From contig NZ_BKZV01000001.1 in NCBI RefSeq assembly GCF_008974285.1, positions 543,319-607,318 of the forward strand: a stretch of DNA of 64,000 nt, read 5' to 3'. The notes under the pieces were generated by a model. The model saw only the letters and a program-made list of their open reading frames with translations. It had not been told where the DNA came from and did not search any database. The DNA is from Thermogemmatispora aurantia (GTDB taxonomy: Bacteria; Chloroflexota; Ktedonobacteria; Ktedonobacterales; Ktedonobacteraceae). A program made the translations under genes and the position numbers. Positions 44,957 to 52,181 of the stretch are shown here, in pieces (the stretch's first letter is position 1; each line of letters opens with the position of its first letter).

Positions 44957-45232
44957 ATTGCCTCCTGTCCTGTCCTATCTAGCTAAGAGCACCGCAGTCA
45001 GTGAAGATTGTGACACCACCAGGATACCTTTCACTTTCCTTTCGGGTCATTCCTGGCAATGTTCCTGGACAAAGTGTAACAATGTCTCCATTAAATGGAT
45101 AAGTTACTTTCTTCCTATTTTATGGGAATTTATGGCACATACCATTATTATAAAAATAATAACAATTGATTATTTACTTGTCGATTAGAATCGAATCAAT
45201 GTCACTGTATTCTCTTTTCAAGGAGGAGAACG
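44957..45232. other. AT-rich regulatory pocket
   Basis: Bases 45075-45200 are strongly AT-rich, unlike the surrounding DNA. They include TTATTATAAAAATAATAA and, at 45181-45194, a perfect palindrome TCGATT-AG-AATCGA. This is the promoter region of the gene at 45233. Exact hexamers could not be fixed. Confidence 0.5.
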
Positions 45233-45880
45233 GTGCTAGAGCAATGGGAAGCACTGGTGACACATTTTTCAGGAGTCACCGATCGTCTGGGAAAAGGCAT
45301 TGATGAGGAGATCTTCGAGACGGTTGTGACGCTCAATGCCGTAGGACTCCCGACCATCATGTCCTGCGGCGGCCACCTTGACGAGAGGCGTGGCTTGCTG
45401 CTTCCTTGGGTCGACATCGGTCCCCAGGATTCAGAATTTAAAGCGCTGGTTCAGGAAGAGCAAGAGCTGGTCCTCAAAGTGAGCCTGGCTCATCAGCATC
45501 TCTCAGCGCTGCGCGAGCAGGAGCATTGCGAGGAGAGTCTCCTGGCAGAGGTCCAAAGCCAGGTCTATGAACTGGCTCGCCGCATGCGTGAGGCCCAGCG
45601 GCAGCTGCTCATCTGGCAGATTCCTCTACGCACCAGGCTCGTCAGGTACCTCAATCAGTTTTACGAAGGGAGAATGGTTCCTTTTGACCGCCATTTGATT
45701 CTGGCGCCGGGTCTCTATACGCGTCTGCAGAGCCAGGGGGCCATTGACCTCTACCTTGAAGCCCCCCGTGAGCTTCAGCGCCAGAAGCTGGAGGAGTATC
45801 GCCAGGAGATGCACGAATTCACCGCTTTTCTGAAGCAGCTCTATTTCTCAGGCCAGATAGACCAGCATGGTCAGACCTGA
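45233..45880 (+). CDS. Protein of unknown function with SCGGH motif and coiled coil
   Basis: 215 residues; GTG start at 45233 with an ideal AAGGAGG site. The N-terminal part (residues 15-65) reads GIDEEIFETVVTLNAVGLPTIMSCGGHLDERRGLLLPWVDI; a Cys and His after a short strand suggest a metal or active site, and I recall similar GxxTxxSCxGH stretches in phage- or plasmid-type proteins. Residues 70-130 form a coiled coil (LVQEEQELVLKVSLAHQHLSALREQE). The C-terminus (YLNQFYEGRMVPFDRHLIL) is mixed. The AT-rich promoter and the neighbouring XRE regulator suggest a unit acquired together, but this is inference. Function unknown. Confidence 0.7.
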   Translation: MLEQWEALVTHFSGVTDRLGKGIDEEIFETVVTLNAVGLPTIMSCGGHLDERRGLLLPWVDIGPQDSEFKALVQEEQELVLKVSLAHQHLSALREQEHCEESLLAEVQSQVYELARRMREAQRQLLIWQIPLRTRLVRYLNQFYEGRMVPFDRHLILAPGLYTRLQSQGAIDLYLEAPRELQRQKLEEYRQEMHEFTAFLKQLYFSGQIDQHGQT

Positions 45881-45978
45881 TCAGCTCGCCTCTCGCTACC
45901 TGCCAGACCACAGCGATACAGGAGCTAACAGAGAGAAGGAAGGGCCAGCATCAGGGGAAGATCCAGACAGTGTGGACC

Positions 45979-46025
45979 GGACCACAGGCGTGAACCGGGC
46001 AAGAAGCTGGTCCACGCCTGTGTCC
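45979..46025. terminator. Hairpin between convergent genes
   Basis: GGAC-CACAGGCGTG (45979-45992) pairs with CACGCCTGTG-TCC (46013-46025) with one bulge and a 20-base loop. It separates the converging gene at 45233-45880 from the XRE gene. No T tract. Confidence 0.4.
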
Positions 46026-46027
46026 AC

Positions 46028-46234
46028 TCAGTCGATGGGAATAAAGCCGATCACGTCGTAGGGAATATTCAGGACTTTCTGCAGCGCCTTCAGGGTCTGG
46101 ATGTCGCTGATGACACGGTTATAGAGTTCAATCTTGGCAATCGCATCGCGGCTCATACAGACGGCTTTCCCCAGCTGCTTCTGAGTCAGGTGCCGTCGGC
46201 GCCGATATTCTCTGAGCTGCTTCCCGGTGAACAT
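46028..46234 (-). CDS. XRE-family (Cro/C1-type HTH) transcriptional regulator
   Basis: 68 residues, a stand-alone HTH: MFTGKQLREYRRRRHLTQKQLGKAVCMSRDAIAKIELYNRVISDIQTLKALQKVLNIPYDVIGFIP. LTQKQLGKAV is helix 2 and MSRDAIAKIE is the recognition helix. ATG at 46234 follows AGGGAGG; the longer frame to 46297 is only the leader. The promoter region carries an inverted repeat (46250-46313), so the protein probably controls its own gene. It may also control the convergent gene at 45233, though that promoter lacks an obvious copy of the repeat. Confidence 0.85.
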   Translation of the reverse strand: MFTGKQLREYRRRRHLTQKQLGKAVCMSRDAIAKIELYNRVISDIQTLKALQKVLNIPYDVIGFIPID

Positions 46235-46249
46235 GGTCGCCTCCCTACA

Positions 46250-46313
46250 GTGAAGCGTACAAAAAGTAGAGCCATTTTTATACTTAAAAATCCACAATTT
46301 GTACGCTTATCAC
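46250..46313. promoter_or_regulatory. Inverted repeat flanking the XRE promoter
   Basis: GAAGCGTACAAA (46252-46263) faces TTTGTACGCTTA (46298-46309) across 34 AT-rich bases that hold a TATAAA-like -10 for the minus-strand regulator gene. Such paired operators around a promoter are usual for autoregulating XRE proteins. Confidence 0.55.
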
Positions 46314-46360
46314 TGTATATGACGAACGATGGTGCAGCGTATCAAACTCTCCTTCCCCAG

Positions 46361-46410
46361 AAAAAGAAAAAAAAGACCGTCCGCCAGTGGCAAGCTAAAC
46401 TGGCGGACGG
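46361..46410 (-). terminator. Rho-independent terminator of the complex-I-like operon
   Basis: On the minus strand, CCGTCCGCCAGT and ACTGGCGGACGG form a perfect 12-bp stem with a 10-base loop, followed by TCTTTTTTTTC. This is the strongest terminator of the window and marks the end of the operon at 46529-51787. Confidence 0.9.
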
Positions 46411-46528
46411 ACCAGCAAAGGTAAGGTCTGTTGCGGGCCGGAGCAACCGGGCCAGGCCGGCATCGGCGAGGGGAGGAAAGAAAGCGCCCAGTCGACCCGC
46501 GCCTGGCCTTGCAGAGGGTATGGGCCGG

Positions 46529-48937
46529 CTACTCGCGGATGCTGCGCGGCGGCAGCGGACGCACCAGCGGACTCATCATCGGCGTCTCTTTCTTATCACG
46601 TGGCAGGCGCTGACGCACCAGGTAGTTCGGAGCGAGGGCCAGATCCTCCTTCTCCAGGGTCACATCGGGGCCGAAGCGGTTGAAGAAGGAGAGCTCAAAG
46701 TTCGGCGTCTCACCCAGCGCGCCATGCGGGCAGACCTCCACGCAGTCGCCACAGAAGATGCAGCGATCCAGTGCGAACGAATAGCGTGTTAGCTTGCGCT
46801 CAGCCATCATTAGCGAGCCAGTCGGGCAGACCTGCACACAGGCGCCGCAAGAGACGCAGTCGGTATCGTGTAGACTGACGTTGAAGGGCGTCGAGACGAT
46901 TGTATCGAAGCCCTTGCCGAACATGCCGTAGCAGTCGGGACCGATCACGTCATGGCAGACGCGCACGCACTGCGTGCAGTTGATGCACTTATTGGGATCG
47001 CGCAGGATGAAGCTGTGCGAGAGGTCGACGTCGTAATCGTGATAATCGCTCGGCTCGCCATCGTGGAAGCGGTTATCGACCAGGCCATGCTCGATGCTAT
47101 AGCGCTGCAGGTCGCACTGACCGGCTGCCGGGCAGGCGCACTGCAGACAGCGAGCGGCCTCGCGCTTGGCCTGCTCCTCCAGATAGCCCATCTCAATGAT
47201 GCGGAAGTTGCGCTTGCGCTCCTCATAGGGGAGCATGGGCATCTTGACCTTCGGCTCGACGGGCTTGTAGGGCACGATATCGAAGAGGTCAGGCTTGCGC
47301 TCCTCCAGCTCCAGGCGACGCGCCACCTCATTCATATCCTCGCCATTCAGATAGGCGTGGATCGAGCGAGCCGCCAGCTTGCCCTGAGCGACACACTCGA
47401 TGATGGTGCGCGCGCCCATCTGGGCATCGCCGCCGGCAAAGACCCCAGGGCGATCGGTCATCAGATTATAGGGATTGGTCTGGATCGTGCTCCACCTGGT
47501 CCACTTGACGCCCGAGGACTCATCCAGCACCGAGCGATCGGGCTTCTGGCCATAGGCCGGAATGATCGTATCGCAAGGAATGACATGCTCGGAGCCAGGA
47601 ATGGGCACCGGGCGGCGGCGTCCACTGGCATCAGGCTCGCCCAGGCGGTTCTTAATGAACTCCAACCCCTTGACGCGATTATGCTCATCGGTAATGACGC
47701 GTGTCGCCTGCTCATAGAAGAGCAGCTCCGTCCCTTCGGCCTCGGCGTCCTCGATCTCCTCCATTGTGGCCGTCATCTCTTTGATCGAGCGGCGATAGGC
47801 CGTATGGACCTTGGCGCCCAGGCGCAGCGAAGTGCGCGTGCAGTCAAAGGTGGTGAAGCCACCGCCGAGGACGATCACCTCAGCTCCTTCTTTGACGGGC
47901 ACGGGTTTGCCCTCGACCTTCTCCCCGAGGAAGGCAATGGCATTGACCACGCCTTCGGCATCTTCGCCCGGTGTTCCCAGCGGGTTGCTCGTCCAGGCCC
48001 CGATGGCCAGGAAGACGGCGTCAAAGCCCTGGGCAAAGAGATCATCGATCGTGAAGTCGCGGCCCAGCTTGACATTGCACTGCAGATCGACCCCCAGCTC
48101 CCAGACATGGTTCAGCTCACGGTCCATCATATCCTTCTGCAGGCGATACTCAGGGATGCCGTAGCGCAGCATCCCCCCGGGCTGCGGCTGCATATCGAAG
48201 ATCTTGCAGTAGTGGCCCTTGAGAGCCAGATAGTAGGCACAGGTCAGGCCAGCGGGGCCAGCGCCAACGATCGCCACCTTTTTTCCCGTCGGCGGGTCCT
48301 TGACAAAGGGTATCGGCGGATCAAGCAGGCAGGTCTCTGCTGCATGGCCGTGCATGCGACAGATGGCGATCTCCTCATCGACCAGGGCACGCCGGCAGGC
48401 CTTCTGACAGGGTGCTGGGCAGGTCAGGCCCAGGATATAGGGGAAGGGCAGAACCTCCTTCACCAGGCGCGCCGCCTCTTTCATCGATCCCTTCGCGATC
48501 AACTCTAGATAGCCTGGGATATCGATGTGGGTCGGGCAATCGACCTGGCAGGGTGGCTGACAGTAGGCATTATGGTCCGAGAGGATCATCTCCAGGTTGG
48601 TGCGCCGGATGTGAAACAGCTCATCCGACTGAGTGCGCACCACCATCCCGGGCTGTGCAGGCGTATTACAGGAAGGCAGGGGCCGATCGTAGCCCTCGAT
48701 ATGCACCAGGCACATGCGGCAGGCCGAGGTCGGCTCCAGCTTCTCATCGTTACACAGGTTAGGGATCTCGATGCCATTCTCCTCCGCCACGCTCAGGATC
48801 GTCTGATTCTCGTACGCGCGCACAACCTTGCCGTCGATGGTCAGCGTGAAGCTGGGCTGGCCCACCTCGTTGCGCACCATCCCATCATGCCCATCCTGAG
48901 CAAGCGGCGTGAAGCGATCTCTGATTGATAGTGCCAT
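46529..48937 (-). CDS. Multi-cofactor fusion: NuoG-type [2Fe-2S] + GltD-like FAD/NAD(P) reductase + 4Fe-4S ferredoxin domains
   Basis: 802 residues. Residues 15-90 are a plant-ferredoxin-type [2Fe-2S] domain as in NuoG (PNLCNDEKLEPTSACRMCLVHIEGY ... PSCNTPA). About 110-205 is the [4Fe-4S] domain of glutamate synthase small subunits (CQPPCQVDCPTHIDIP ... LTCPAPCQKACRR). The FAD site is VAIVGAGPAGLTCAYYLALKG (near 222) and the NAD(P) site is VIVLGGGFTTFDCTRTSLRLGAKV (near 350); AGGDAQMGARTIIEC closes the GltD part. The C-terminus has CLQCACPAAGQC and three more Cys clusters (CINCTQCVRVCHD; CVSCGACVQVCP; CIFCGDCVEVCP). It should pass electrons between NAD(P)H, FAD and several clusters. ATG 48937. 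Last gene of a four-gene operon; the electron acceptor is unknown. Confidence 0.9.
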   Translation of the reverse strand: MALSIRDRFTPLAQDGHDGMVRNEVGQPSFTLTIDGKVVRAYENQTILSVAEENGIEIPNLCNDEKLEPTSACRMCLVHIEGYDRPLPSCNTPAQPGMVVRTQSDELFHIRRTNLEMILSDHNAYCQPPCQVDCPTHIDIPGYLELIAKGSMKEAARLVKEVLPFPYILGLTCPAPCQKACRRALVDEEIAICRMHGHAAETCLLDPPIPFVKDPPTGKKVAIVGAGPAGLTCAYYLALKGHYCKIFDMQPQPGGMLRYGIPEYRLQKDMMDRELNHVWELGVDLQCNVKLGRDFTIDDLFAQGFDAVFLAIGAWTSNPLGTPGEDAEGVVNAIAFLGEKVEGKPVPVKEGAEVIVLGGGFTTFDCTRTSLRLGAKVHTAYRRSIKEMTATMEEIEDAEAEGTELLFYEQATRVITDEHNRVKGLEFIKNRLGEPDASGRRRPVPIPGSEHVIPCDTIIPAYGQKPDRSVLDESSGVKWTRWSTIQTNPYNLMTDRPGVFAGGDAQMGARTIIECVAQGKLAARSIHAYLNGEDMNEVARRLELEERKPDLFDIVPYKPVEPKVKMPMLPYEERKRNFRIIEMGYLEEQAKREAARCLQCACPAAGQCDLQRYSIEHGLVDNRFHDGEPSDYHDYDVDLSHSFILRDPNKCINCTQCVRVCHDVIGPDCYGMFGKGFDTIVSTPFNVSLHDTDCVSCGACVQVCPTGSLMMAERKLTRYSFALDRCIFCGDCVEVCPHGALGETPNFELSFFNRFGPDVTLEKEDLALAPNYLVRQRLPRDKKETPMMSPLVRPLPPRSIRE

Positions 48938-49110
48938 GACGAATATGCCTCTTTTCGAGTGAGCAGTCTCACGACGTGCCTGGCACGCTGGATCAGCGCG
49001 CAGAACAGAGGCAGAACGCCGCTTTGCGTCCCAGACACCGACTGTTTGACTGACCGTGTGACCGACCGTTGAGCCGTCTGTAGTGACAGCCGTGCATGCT
49101 CCTTACTGAT

Positions 49111-50442
49111 CTAGGGCAGCACGTGCTTGGTGACAAAGCGATGGGAGCGCACCGGCACACAGGTCCCCGTTGGACACTGCTGCTCTTCAATATGCATCTG
49201 GAAATGCTCTGGCCAATAGCGGCGGGCCGTCTTATACGCATTGGGGGCATGAATGCCGAAGCCGCAGAGAGAGCCATCGGGAACATAGCCGGCCAGCTCG
49301 TCCAGCAGGTCGAGATCCGAGCGCACGCCCAGATCGCTGATCAGGCCTTCGAGCACGCCCGTCATGCGCTTGACCCCGATACGACACGGCACACACTTGC
49401 CACACGACTCGTTGCTCAGATAACGTGTGCGCTCCATAGCCCAGGCCACCATACAGGTCTGGGCAGGCAGTAGCTCGATGACGCCGGACCCCACAATGGC
49501 GCCGGCCTCCTCGAGGGGATCAAAGTCAAAAGGCAGATCGAGCAGGCTGACCGGTAAAGCCCCACCCTCAGCACCGCCAACGACAACAGCGCGCAACTCG
49601 CTGTCTGGATGGTTCAGGCCAGCATGGCGCAGGATCTCGCGCAGGCTGCTTCCAAACGGGACCTCGACGACCCGTGGCTCGGCATCGGGAACCGCATCGT
49701 AGATGGTCAGCACCTTCGTGCCAGGCGTCGTTTCGCTGCCCAGACGCCGGAAAGCCTCGGGGCCGTCGCGCACAATCAGAGGAACATTGGCCAGCGTCTC
49801 CAGCGAGTTGATGGCCGTCGGCTTGTCCCACAGTCCATAGACGGCTGGATAGGGTGGACGCTGCTCTGGCATCCCGCGCCGGCCCTTGATAACAGCAATC
49901 TGGACCGTCTCTTCGCCGCCAATGAAGCCGATGTCGAACCCCACGACGTTGATCGTACAGTGGAAGGTCGTCCCGAGGATCGAGCGGCCTACTAACCCGG
50001 CCTCCAACGCTTCATTGAGCGCCTGCTGCACTGCCTCGATTCCCTCGCGGAAGAGGCTGCGCGTCATCAAATAGGCCTCCGTCGCCCCAACGGCATAGGC
50101 GGCCAAGAGGATTCCTTCGATTACCTGATGTGGATTGCGCTCCAACAAAGAGCGCGCTGCCCACGAGCGTGGATCGGCATCGTAGGCATTGCAAATGACG
50201 TATTTGGGCGATTCCTGCTGACGGCGCACAATACGCCACTTCTCGCCCGTCAGGCGTCCAGCGCCACCGCGCCCGCGCAGGCGAGCCTCGCTCACCAACT
50301 GGATCACCTGCTCAGGCGTCTGATCATGCAAAGCGCGTTCGAGCGCGCTATAGCCTCCCTGCTGCCGGTAGCTCTGGAGCGAGCGCAGATCAGGCTCGCC
50401 GCGCCGTCGCAGAACGCGATAGGCCGAATCGAACTCAGGCAT
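49111..50442 (-). CDS. nuoF: NuoF-like NADH-binding flavoprotein subunit
   Basis: 443 residues. The FMN/NADH site is recognisable: RGRGGAGRLTGEKW (residues 56-69; usual GRGGAGFPTGLKW), CNAYDADPRSWAARSLLERNPHQVIEG and GFIGGEETVQIAVI. The [4Fe-4S] ligands are ESCGKCVPCRIG and a fourth Cys in DGSLCGFGI. The C-terminal PTGTCVPVRSH resembles a partner-docking tail. Several positions in the NADH pocket differ from the consensus (CNADExxPGxxKDR), so the donor may differ. ATG at 50442 follows GTGAGG and overlaps the preceding gene by 8 bases. The symbol is by homology; here it is not part of a complete complex I locus. Confidence 0.88.
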   Translation of the reverse strand: MPEFDSAYRVLRRRGEPDLRSLQSYRQQGGYSALERALHDQTPEQVIQLVSEARLRGRGGAGRLTGEKWRIVRRQQESPKYVICNAYDADPRSWAARSLLERNPHQVIEGILLAAYAVGATEAYLMTRSLFREGIEAVQQALNEALEAGLVGRSILGTTFHCTINVVGFDIGFIGGEETVQIAVIKGRRGMPEQRPPYPAVYGLWDKPTAINSLETLANVPLIVRDGPEAFRRLGSETTPGTKVLTIYDAVPDAEPRVVEVPFGSSLREILRHAGLNHPDSELRAVVVGGAEGGALPVSLLDLPFDFDPLEEAGAIVGSGVIELLPAQTCMVAWAMERTRYLSNESCGKCVPCRIGVKRMTGVLEGLISDLGVRSDLDLLDELAGYVPDGSLCGFGIHAPNAYKTARRYWPEHFQMHIEEQQCPTGTCVPVRSHRFVTKHVLP

Positions 50443-51175
50443 CTGGCTGCCTCACATGATGAATATTTCCCCACACCCCACGCTTATCAGGTGCCAGCCC
50501 GCGCTCGGGCTGATCATCGCGCGTGATCCCCTTGACTGCCGGCGCCGGCTTGAACTTCGGGCTGAGCGTCGCGATCCCAAAGATATCGCTGAGATCGACA
50601 CCGCGCGCCTGGACGATGCGCTTTGCGGCCTGCAGCGGCAGATAGCCGTAATGGTCCATGACGGCATCCAACAGGGCCGGCAGGGCCGCCGCCTCATGCG
50701 GCCACTGCTCCAGCAACTCATCCACCTTGCTCAGATCGATCTCCGGCTCCAGATGATCTTTCACTGGCATCGCCACACACGGCGCGACCGGGCGATTGGG
50801 GTAGGCTGTGGCATACTCTGAGATGCGCGGCGTATAGAAACCGGCCTTGGAGATGCCGGTCGCTTCGGGAATCTTGCGCGAAGTGAATTTCTCAGCGCCC
50901 TCACGAATGTAGGAACGGAACCAGGGCCGTTCCTTCCAACGGTGCAGCGGCTCGTACTCGATCGTGATGGCGCGCGGCGGACAGGCCTTCTCGCAGAGCA
51001 AGCAGGCCTCGCACTTCAGATTCAGCTCGGTCTTCAGTCCCTCTTCAGCAATCAACTGGATCAGCCCGCGGCTTCGCGGCGGCAATTTAGGCTTCTCATA
51101 AGGATAGAGCCGTGTCACTTTGGGCCGGAAGAGGTGGCTGAAGGTCAACCCCATTCCCTGCAGGATGCCACGCAT
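50435..51175 (-). CDS. NuoI/NuoE hybrid: one 4Fe-4S site plus the helical NuoE domain only
   Basis: 246 residues. The N-terminal half is NuoI-like (GMGLTFSHLFRPKVTRLYPYEKPKLPPRSRG) with a single cluster motif, C55, C58, C61 and C65 in KCEACLLCEKACPP; normal NuoI has two such motifs. The C-terminal half (about 150-215: KVDELLEQWPHEAAALPALLDAVMDHYGYLPLQAAKRIVQARGVDLSDIFGIATLSPKF) is the helical N-terminal domain of NuoE, but the thioredoxin-like [2Fe-2S] domain that should follow is missing. ATG at 51175, three bases after the NuoB stop; overlaps nuoF. It may be a scaffold that docks NuoF on NuoB. I know of no named protein with this layout. Confidence 0.82.
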   Translation of the reverse strand: MRGILQGMGLTFSHLFRPKVTRLYPYEKPKLPPRSRGLIQLIAEEGLKTELNLKCEACLLCEKACPPRAITIEYEPLHRWKERPWFRSYIREGAEKFTSRKIPEATGISKAGFYTPRISEYATAYPNRPVAPCVAMPVKDHLEPEIDLSKVDELLEQWPHEAAALPALLDAVMDHYGYLPLQAAKRIVQARGVDLSDIFGIATLSPKFKPAPAVKGITRDDQPERGLAPDKRGVWGNIHHVRQPDA

Positions 51176-51178
51176 GGG

Positions 51179-51787
51179 TTACACCTCGCCTTCCTTCTCA
51201 CCGCGCACCTTCAGGCCCTGCTTGAGAATCTTCTCGCGCAGCTTGAGCAGCCCTTCGATCAGCGCCTCTGGCCGCGGCGGACAACCGGGCACGTAGACAT
51301 CAACCGGCACAATGGTATCAACGCCCTGAACGGTGTAGTAACTATCGTAGAACTCACCGCCCGAGTTGGCGCACTGCCCCATGCTGATGACCCACTTCGG
51401 TTCGGGCATCTGCTCCCAGAGCAGACGCAAGCGCGGCGCCATTTTGACCGAGACCGTGCCGGCGACAATCATCAGATCAGCCTGACGTGGGCTGGAACGG
51501 AAGACTTCCGAGCCAAAACGGGCCAGATCATAGTGCGACTGGGCGCTCGCCATCATTTCGATGGCGCAGCAGGCTAGACCATAGCCCAGCGGCCACACCG
51601 AGCGCGAGCGCGCCCAGTTCTGAGCCCATTGAAGCATATCGGCTAGACTGGTAATCGCCACCGGTAGCTCTTGATCACCAGGCGTATATTCGTGGGGGCC
51701 AGTCGCCATCGCAATGGGAACGGGCTTGCGCCGCGTTCCAGGCACTGCGGCTCTCTCCCCCGCTTGCTGGCTCGTCGTATTGCTCAT
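51179..51787 (-). CDS. nuoB: NuoB-like [4Fe-4S] (N2 cluster) subunit
   Basis: 202 residues. All four N2-cluster ligands are present: the tandem C73-C74 in [29 protein letters not shown]139 in [17 protein letters not shown], and C169 in [22 protein letters not shown]. NuoB and hydrogenase small subunits normally pair with a NuoD/large catalytic subunit, and none is encoded nearby. About 40 extra residues lie at the N-terminus ([23 protein letters not shown]). First gene of the operon; ATG at 51787 with GAGGAG 13 bases upstream, about 120 bases after an extended -10 promoter. Confidence 0.92.
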   Translation of the reverse strand: MSNTTSQQAGERAAVPGTRRKPVPIAMATGPHEYTPGDQELPVAITSLADMLQWAQNWARSRSVWPLGYGLACCAIEMMASAQSHYDLARFGSEVFRSSPRQADLMIVAGTVSVKMAPRLRLLWEQMPEPKWVISMGQCANSGGEFYDSYYTVQGVDTIVPVDVYVPGCPPRPEALIEGLLKLREKILKQGLKVRGEKEGEV

Positions 51788-52181
51788 AAGATGATTGCTC
51801 CTCTACTGATTGCCCCTCGCCAAAGATGAGGCGACTTGCTCTCTCGGAACTGGAACAGGGATTCCTCGCTCGGAGGGGCGATGCTTCTCCTGGCCTTGTG
51901 GTCCGCAGTTTATTATAGCACGTTTCACCCATTGACGCCAGAAAAGGGCGCCGCCGCGGAGCGGCCTCCGCAGCCGCCCTCTCACCCTGGCGCGCCCCTT
52001 CCTCGCCAGCGTCCACCCAGCTCTTGTCCCCCTAAGCGGTCCTCGCCCTGCCTGCCTTGCCTTGCCGTTTCGAATCGGCTATCATGGCACTGTCCATCCA
52101 GCGGATAGCGAACCTATCCCTACGTAGGTTCACCTCAAGTTGGAGGTCAAGGCTTAAGATCGTACAGGGAGGATTCCTGCA
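51788..52181. other. Divergent intergenic region (complex-I-like operon / leuB)
   Basis: 394 bases. It holds the extended -10 promoter of the minus-strand operon (51912-51920) and, before leuB, two short dyads: GGATAG/CTATCC (52103-52119) and ACCTC-AAGTTG-GAGGT (52132-52147). The second lies between TTCACC and TTAAGAT with a 19-base gap, like MerR-controlled promoters. No gene is seen. Confidence 0.45.
51912..51920 (-). promoter_or_regulatory. Extended -10 promoter of the complex-I-like operon
   Basis: On the minus strand TGCTATAAT, a perfect extended -10 element, in an AT-rich pocket. No good -35 is found. The leader to the NuoB start would be about 118 bases. Confidence 0.55.

Noticed and set aside
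46952-48508. 518-codon plus-strand open frame
   Set aside because: It is antisense to the NuoG/GltD fusion, whose cofactor motifs are unmistakable. Its translation is low in pattern and has no ribosome site or family resemblance.
46529-51787. NiFe hydrogenase or ordinary complex I locus
   Set aside because: No hydrogenase large subunit, NuoD, NuoC or membrane subunit is encoded nearby, so neither label fits.
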